DNA from: JAJPHI01 sp035541875 | GTDB taxonomy: Bacteria; Desulfobacterota; Binatia; Binatales; Binataceae | DNA length: 64,000 nt | Reading direction: 5' to 3' | Assembly (NCBI GenBank): GCA_035541875.1 | Contig: DATKML010000052.1 | Location: forward strand, 24,263-88,262 | Shown here: piece by piece, positions 60,526-64,000 of the stretch | How positions within the stretch are numbered: position 1 is the first letter of the stretch | Layout of the letters: each line of letters starts with the position of its first letter | Made by a program: the position numbers and the translations under genes | Notes under the pieces: generated by a model | Told to the model about the DNA's origin: nothing | The model's input: the letters and a program-made list of their open reading frames with translations, nothing else | Databases searched by the model: none

Positions 60526-61293
60526 ATGAACCCAGCAGATCATTTCGCGTTTGTCCTCGTGCGGCCCAAATCGCCCGGCAACATGGGCACGGCTGCCCGC
60601 GCGATCAAGAACATGGGCTTCTCTGATCTGCGCTTCGTCGCCCCGGCAAGTTCCGACCCCGGGCGTGAGATCGCGATGGCCGTGCATGCCGACGATCTAC
60701 TTCGCGAAGCTCGAACCTTTCCCGATCTGCCATCAGCGGTTGCCGATCACGCAATCGTCGTGGGCACGACTGCAAAGACCGGCCCCTACCGAGCTGCTCA
60801 GCCGCTGCGCAAAGCGGTCGCTGAGCTGATCGCGCTGGGAGAAACGAATCGCGTCGCGATCGTTTTCGGCCCCGAGGATTTTGGTCTCATCAATGATGAT
60901 CTCAAGCAATGCCATCGCCTGATAACGATTCCGACTGCACCGGAGTATGCCTCACTCAATCTGGCGCAGGCGGTGATGGTCGTGGCGTATGAACTGCGCA
61001 TGGCGATGAGTGTCGCTTCGCCTGCTCGTTCCGCAGTCGAGCCGTTCGCGTCGGCCAGTGAAGTCGATGCGATGCTCGATCGGATGACTTCGGCGCTAAT
61101 CGCGATCGGCTTTCTGCCCGAGGCCAATCCCGATCATGTGATGTTCACGCTCAGAGCGATGCTCGGTCGCGCTGGGCTTTATCCCCGTGATGTTGAGATT
61201 CTCAACGGGATCGCGCGGCAGATGCGATGGGTTGCCGAAGGCGGCGCAGAAACGATAGCAGCCAAGCGGCGGGACGGCCGCCCGTTGCGATAG
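60526..61293 (+). CDS. trmJ: tRNA (cytidine/uridine-2'-O-)-methyltransferase TrmJ-like (SPOUT)
   Basis: 255 residues. VLVRPKSPGNMGTAARAIKNMGFSDLRFVAP, VFGPEDFGLINDDLKQCHRLITIPT and YASLNLAQAVMVVAYELR are the three SpoU/TrmJ SAM-knot motifs. Methylates a 2'-OH near position 32 of tRNA. ATG 60526 has AAGG 5 bases upstream. Product probably works as a dimer. Confidence 0.93.
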   Translation: MNPADHFAFVLVRPKSPGNMGTAARAIKNMGFSDLRFVAPASSDPGREIAMAVHADDLLREARTFPDLPSAVADHAIVVGTTAKTGPYRAAQPLRKAVAELIALGETNRVAIVFGPEDFGLINDDLKQCHRLITIPTAPEYASLNLAQAVMVVAYELRMAMSVASPARSAVEPFASASEVDAMLDRMTSALIAIGFLPEANPDHVMFTLRAMLGRAGLYPRDVEILNGIARQMRWVAEGGAETIAAKRRDGRPLR

Positions 61294-61339
61294 CCCTTGC
61301 GTTTCTGCGAAACTAACGGGTCGGTAGTAGTTCTTAACG

Positions 61340-61594
61340 ATGGCCGAAGTAATCCATATCCGCGAACTGCAGGCTGCTCGCGATCGGGCGCGGCGTCGCA
61401 ACGCTGATCACCAGTATCTTGAACGCGCCGTCGCCATCATTCGCGATAATCTGGCGGAAGTTGTCGAGCAGATGCGCGCGGCGTCGGATGCAGAGCAGCC
61501 GGAACTCCTCGATCGTGCCGAGAACCTGGTGGCGATGATCCGCTATAGCATGCGGATGCTGGCGAGGGACGAATCCGAGAACGCTACGGGATGA
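61340..61594 (+). CDS. Small helical protein of unknown function
   Basis: 84 residues, MAEVIHIRELQAARDRARRRNADHQYLERAVAIIRDNLAEVVEQMRAASDAEQPELLDRAENLV... almost entirely helical and charged. No family recognised. 46 bases after trmJ and probably cotranscribed. The last 52 bases overlap the recombinase frame on the other strand, which reads beyond the tRNA. Confidence 0.6.
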   Translation: MAEVIHIRELQAARDRARRRNADHQYLERAVAIIRDNLAEVVEQMRAASDAEQPELLDRAENLVAMIRYSMRMLARDESENATG

Positions 61595-62952
61595 TCGGAC
61601 GGAATCTTCTTCAACGGGATTCTTGATTCATCCGCGCAACCCGGATAAGAGACTACATTCGCCTTCCTGAGTGCTCCCCGGTAGCTCAGTCGGTAGAGCA
61701 GACGGCTGTTAACCGTCGGGTCGCTGGTTCGAATCCGGCCCGGGGAGCCAACTCTAACCCCTTGATTTAACTGGTTTTTCTCACCATTAGCAGGTTTGCC
61801 CGAAGGCCTTTCAGTCGTCGACTGTGGGGGATTTTGTGGGGACCCACACTCGGCGTTTGGCTCACTAGGATTCAGTTCAAGGGCGGCGATGGCCTCGCGA
61901 CGCGCTTTGGCTCGAATATGGGCATAACGGCTCAACATGCGTGGGTTGATGTGACCCGCCAGCTGACGGATCGTCTCCTCTGAAATTGCCGGATTCTCGG
62001 CCAGCCGCGTGATGAAGGTGTGCCGAGCGTCGTAGAACCGACAGCTGACACCTGATCGCCGACGCGCTGTCTCAAAAGCTGTCTTATAGCTCGAAGGGCT
62101 CATCGGTCGCTCGGGCATAACTTCGTAAATCAGAGGCTCACGCTGAGACCCGCCGACCGCAATGCGATGAAACGGGAACAGATAGGACTCCGGCGGTTCT
62201 CCATCGAAACGAATCATCCACACAGCTAACGCTTCGCGTAGTCGGCGCGTCAGCGGCACGATGCGACCGGACCCAGCTTCTGTCTTTGAGCGCCCAACCG
62301 CGACCTCCGCCTCAATGATCGTTCGGCCATTCCATCGAGCGTGCACATTCGACTGTCGAAGCGACCGTATCTCCGACGGTCGTAGTCCAGCATCTAGACT
62401 AAACAAGAAGAAAGGATAAAGTGCCGGCGACCGGCTGGAACGGATGGCATCAAGCAGTCGGTCAATTTCCTCAATGGCCAATGCGCGACCCGCCTCGACG
62501 TTTTGTCGTAGCATCCGAATCCTCCCAGACATCCGGGACCATTGGCCGTGATATCTAAGGATGGCCCTAAGCGTGCCAATTTCGGCATTGATTTGCCGAC
62601 CTGATAGCCCCTCCTCCTGTCGCCGCCTTTGCAGATTCGCAATATCGTCGGGGCTCAGATCGGCTATCAGACGGCGCCCTAGATAAGCGTCTAGCTTACG
62701 AAGGTACTGGCGATAATAGCGGAGCCCCAAGGGCGAGAGTGCCGTCTTGGTTGCGAACCACTGTTTTGCTGCTTGAGAAAACTGTAGTGCCTTTTCGCGT
62801 TTGATCCCAGTTAGAGACGTCTCAATATCGCGGCGACGCTTTAATTCCGCTTGCCGAGCCAAGGTTTTGGAGTCCGTCCCGGAGCTTTCTCGGATGCGCA
62901 CCCCGTTGAAAGCGAATTCGTACCACCAAATGTTCCCACGTTTGTACAACAT
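61543..62952 (-). CDS. Tyrosine recombinase/integrase reading antisense through tRNA-Asn
   Basis: 469 codons. N-terminal arm/SAM-like region YYRQYLRKLDAYLGRRLIADLSPDDIANLQRRR, then catalytic Arg in SLDAGLRPSEIRSLR, RFYDARHTFITRLAE (Arg-His), LAGHINPRM and the Tyr of LSRYAHIRAKAR. After about residue 395 the frame passes the tRNA (SPGRIRTSDPTVNSRLLYRLSYRG is its antisense translation) and adds host-derived residues up to 61543. The functional protein likely ends in the same frame but this tail is acquired from the host. Confidence 0.9.
   Translation of the reverse strand: MLYKRGNIWWYEFAFNGVRIRESSGTDSKTLARQAELKRRRDIETSLTGIKREKALQFSQAAKQWFATKTALSPLGLRYYRQYLRKLDAYLGRRLIADLSPDDIANLQRRRQEEGLSGRQINAEIGTLRAILRYHGQWSRMSGRIRMLRQNVEAGRALAIEEIDRLLDAIRSSRSPALYPFFLFSLDAGLRPSEIRSLRQSNVHARWNGRTIIEAEVAVGRSKTEAGSGRIVPLTRRLREALAVWMIRFDGEPPESYLFPFHRIAVGGSQREPLIYEVMPERPMSPSSYKTAFETARRRSGVSCRFYDARHTFITRLAENPAISEETIRQLAGHINPRMLSRYAHIRAKARREAIAALELNPSEPNAECGSPQNPPQSTTERPSGKPANGEKNQLNQGVRVGSPGRIRTSDPTVNSRLLYRLSYRGALRKANVVSYPGCADESRIPLKKIPSDHPVAFSDSSLASIRML
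61675..61750 (+). tRNA. tRNA-Asn (GTT)
   Basis: 76 bases. Acceptor TCCCCGG pairs with CCGGGGA, D-arm TAGCTCAG...GAGCA, anticodon stem GACGG/CCGTC with loop CTGTTAA (anticodon GTT at 61708-61710), TTCGAATCC in the T-arm, discriminator G and encoded CCA. Integration target of the element to the right. Confidence 0.97.
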
Positions 62953-63015
62953 CGCAGCCGTCTCAACTGAGTTCTCGGGTCGGAGTCTGCCTCGCGATTC
63001 TTGACGCGGTCGCGA

Positions 63016-63216
63016 CTAGGTCATCTGCTCATCCGCATCCGCCAAATACCGACGGACATCTTTGTCGAAGAGAACCACTCGCCGTCCGAAGTGCACGGCT
63101 CGTAGCCTCCCGCGTTTGATTTCGAGGCGCAAAAAGGGGACGGAAACGCTGAGACTTTTGGCAAGCTCCTCAACCGTCCAACCAATTTTCGGTTTGGAAT
63201 CCTTTTCAGCTTTCAT
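63016..63216 (-). CDS. Excisionase/MerR-like HTH protein
   Basis: 66 residues from ATG 63216. TVEELAKSLSVSVPFLRLEIKRGRLRAVHFGRRVVLFDKDVRRYL is the helix-turn-helix of element excisionases (HTH_17 type). It lies directly upstream of the recombinase gene on the same strand, fitting directionality control of excision. Confidence 0.85.
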   Translation of the reverse strand: MKAEKDSKPKIGWTVEELAKSLSVSVPFLRLEIKRGRLRAVHFGRRVVLFDKDVRRYLADADEQMT

Positions 63217-63282
63217 AACGGCACCGACATCCTTCGTGTATCGGCAAAGTATTTGATAAGGCACAGTGAAGATTGTGCACGG

Positions 63283-63663
63283 TTACGCCTCAATTCCCAG
63301 CGAAGACTCAGCAGCCACCGGCCGTCCTTGCGAAGGTGGACCGAGGAACTGTACCTGAGCAGCAACGATCTCCATGCGGTGATGTTTGCGACCATCGGAG
63401 CCGTCATCCCATTGCGCGTAACGGATCCGACCCTCGACGAAGGCCTGCCGCCCTTTCTTGAGGTACTCACGGCACGTCAACGCCAGTTTCCCGGTCGTGA
63501 CGATACGATGCCACGCAACATGTTCCTGCCGGTTGCCGTCTCGGTCGATGTACGATTCGTCGGTCGCGAGCGAAAAATTCACAACGGGCACGCCGCTGGG
63601 GGTGTAACGGATTTCCGAATCCCGTCCGAGATTGCCGATGATCATAACGCGATTCAGTGACAT
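63283..63663 (-). CDS. ssb: Single-stranded DNA-binding protein
   Basis: 126 residues. OB-fold MSLNRVMIIGNLGRDSEIRYTPSGVPVVNFSLATDE, WHRIVTTGKLALTCREYLKKGRQAFVEGRIRY. Short C-terminus without the acidic DDDIPF tip of chromosomal SSB, as in mobile-element SSBs. GAGGAGAGG precedes ATG 63663; the frame extension to 63816 is spurious. Part of the integrated element. Confidence 0.94.
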   Translation of the reverse strand: MSLNRVMIIGNLGRDSEIRYTPSGVPVVNFSLATDESYIDRDGNRQEHVAWHRIVTTGKLALTCREYLKKGRQAFVEGRIRYAQWDDGSDGRKHHRMEIVAAQVQFLGPPSQGRPVAAESSLGIEA

Positions 63664-63684
63664 AACGCCTCTCCTCAACTTGGA

Positions 63685-63712
63685 TATTACGCGTATCTGC
63701 GTATACGCAATA
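63685..63712. promoter_or_regulatory. Candidate operator: TGCGTATACGCA palindrome
   Basis: TGCGTATACGCA (63698-63709) is a perfect 12-bp palindrome, with an additional half-site ACGCGTAT nine bases to the left (63689-63696). It lies between the divergent ssb and XRE genes and could be bound by the XRE regulator. Confidence 0.5.
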
Positions 63713-63794
63713 ACACTGACCAGATTTTGGCGCAAGCCTCGGCTCTGGCGCTTCCGCAGAAATGCGGTAATCTTCATCTCTTGAGGAGGTGCCA

Positions 63795-63827
63795 ATGGCG
63801 GCGATCGTAGCTGCACACCGCATATGA
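63795..63827 (+). CDS. 10-residue leader ORF coupled to the XRE gene
   Basis: MAAIVAAHRI preceded by GAGGAGG at 63783-63789 (5 bases to the ATG). Its TGA (63825-63827) overlaps the ATG of the downstream gene, whose own ribosome site is absent. Suggests translational coupling. Confidence 0.55.
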   Translation: MAAIVAAHRI

Positions 63828-64000
63828 AGACCTTCGGCGAAGTGATTGCCGAGCTGCGTAAGGAGCGGGGCCTGACGCAAAAGGCCTTGGCTTCGCAGGT
63901 GAAGAAGAAAGATGGAACCGCGATCGGACTCGCCTATATCAACGATATCGAGCACGACCGCCGTAACCCGCCCTCGCCTGATTTCGTGGCGCAGTTGGCG
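63824..64000 (+). CDS. XRE-family HTH transcriptional regulator, 3' end outside window
   Basis: 59 codons visible: MKTFGEVIAELRKERGLTQKALASQVKK...IAYINDIEHDRRNPPSPDF is a classic helix-turn-helix (LTQKALA...YINDIE). Runs off the right end. Likely lysis/lysogeny-type or element-control repressor. Confidence 0.9.
   Translation, partial: MKTFGEVIAELRKERGLTQKALASQVKKKDGTAIGLAYINDIEHDRRNPPSPDFVAQLA

Overview
The window is GC-rich, densely packed bacterial chromosome with no plasmid or phage backbone except at the right edge. A large NAD-glutamate dehydrogenase, CaiB/BaiF CoA-transferases, tandem VOC proteins, a NitT/TauT-type ABC cassette with an AAA-associated domain, a Ku/LigD pair, a selenocysteine (Sec) decoding system and a MNIO/bufferin operon together suggest an uncultured soil or sediment Deltaproteobacteria/Binatota-like organism. 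This placement is inference from gene content; there is no rRNA here to test it.

Layout. 1-3207 (-): 5' part of a NAD-specific glutamate dehydrogenase. 3264-7355: RNA m5U methyltransferase, two unknown genes, a lone Rieske protein and a Memo-family protein with a PqqD-like front domain. 7357-10757 (-): alpha/beta hydrolase, CoA-transferase, flavin/F420 oxidase-like protein and an SDR. 10942-18712 (+): a tightly spaced run with an ABC importer lacking a binding protein, a limonene-epoxide-hydrolase-like protein, a cyclase, then selB, a SnoaL-like gene and selD. The selD frame contains an in-frame TGA at the catalytic position followed by a SECIS-like hairpin, so SelD is itself a selenoprotein. 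18895-20994: a TadE-like protein and a decayed DUF4382 gene. 21074-24683: divergent ku and ligD (NHEJ). 24704-38703: beta-helix protein, alcohol dehydrogenase, SppA, MFS transporter, monooxygenase, second CoA-transferase, several small families, argS and a SPOR protein.

38708-46363 is a complete tryptophan operon, trpL-E-G-D-C-F-B-A, ending in accD. It has a recognisable promoter, a 26-residue leader peptide with three Trp codons and an intrinsic terminator, so it is probably attenuation-controlled. Convergent to it (48676-46366, -) is a bufferin-type RiPP operon: a secreted Cys-rich precursor, a paralogous precursor made of eight perfect-length SCKS-type hexapeptides, a DUF692/MNIO enzyme and a DUF2063 partner. 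An ECF sigma factor and a zinc-finger anti-sigma-like membrane protein are encoded divergently from it. This is the most interesting system in the window: one MNIO enzyme with two precursors, the second having expanded its repeats and apparently lost its signal peptide.

50416-61594 holds housekeeping and metabolic genes (DHA2 transporter, CvpA, thioredoxin, FmdB-type zinc ribbon, methylmalonyl-CoA epimerase, DUF1254 protein, TPR protein, HAD phosphatase, VOC protein, phosphoesterase, TrmJ). tRNA-Asn at 61675-61750 marks the edge of an integrated element that continues past the right end: tyrosine recombinase, excisionase-like HTH protein, SSB and an XRE regulator. The recombinase frame runs antisense through the tRNA into host DNA.
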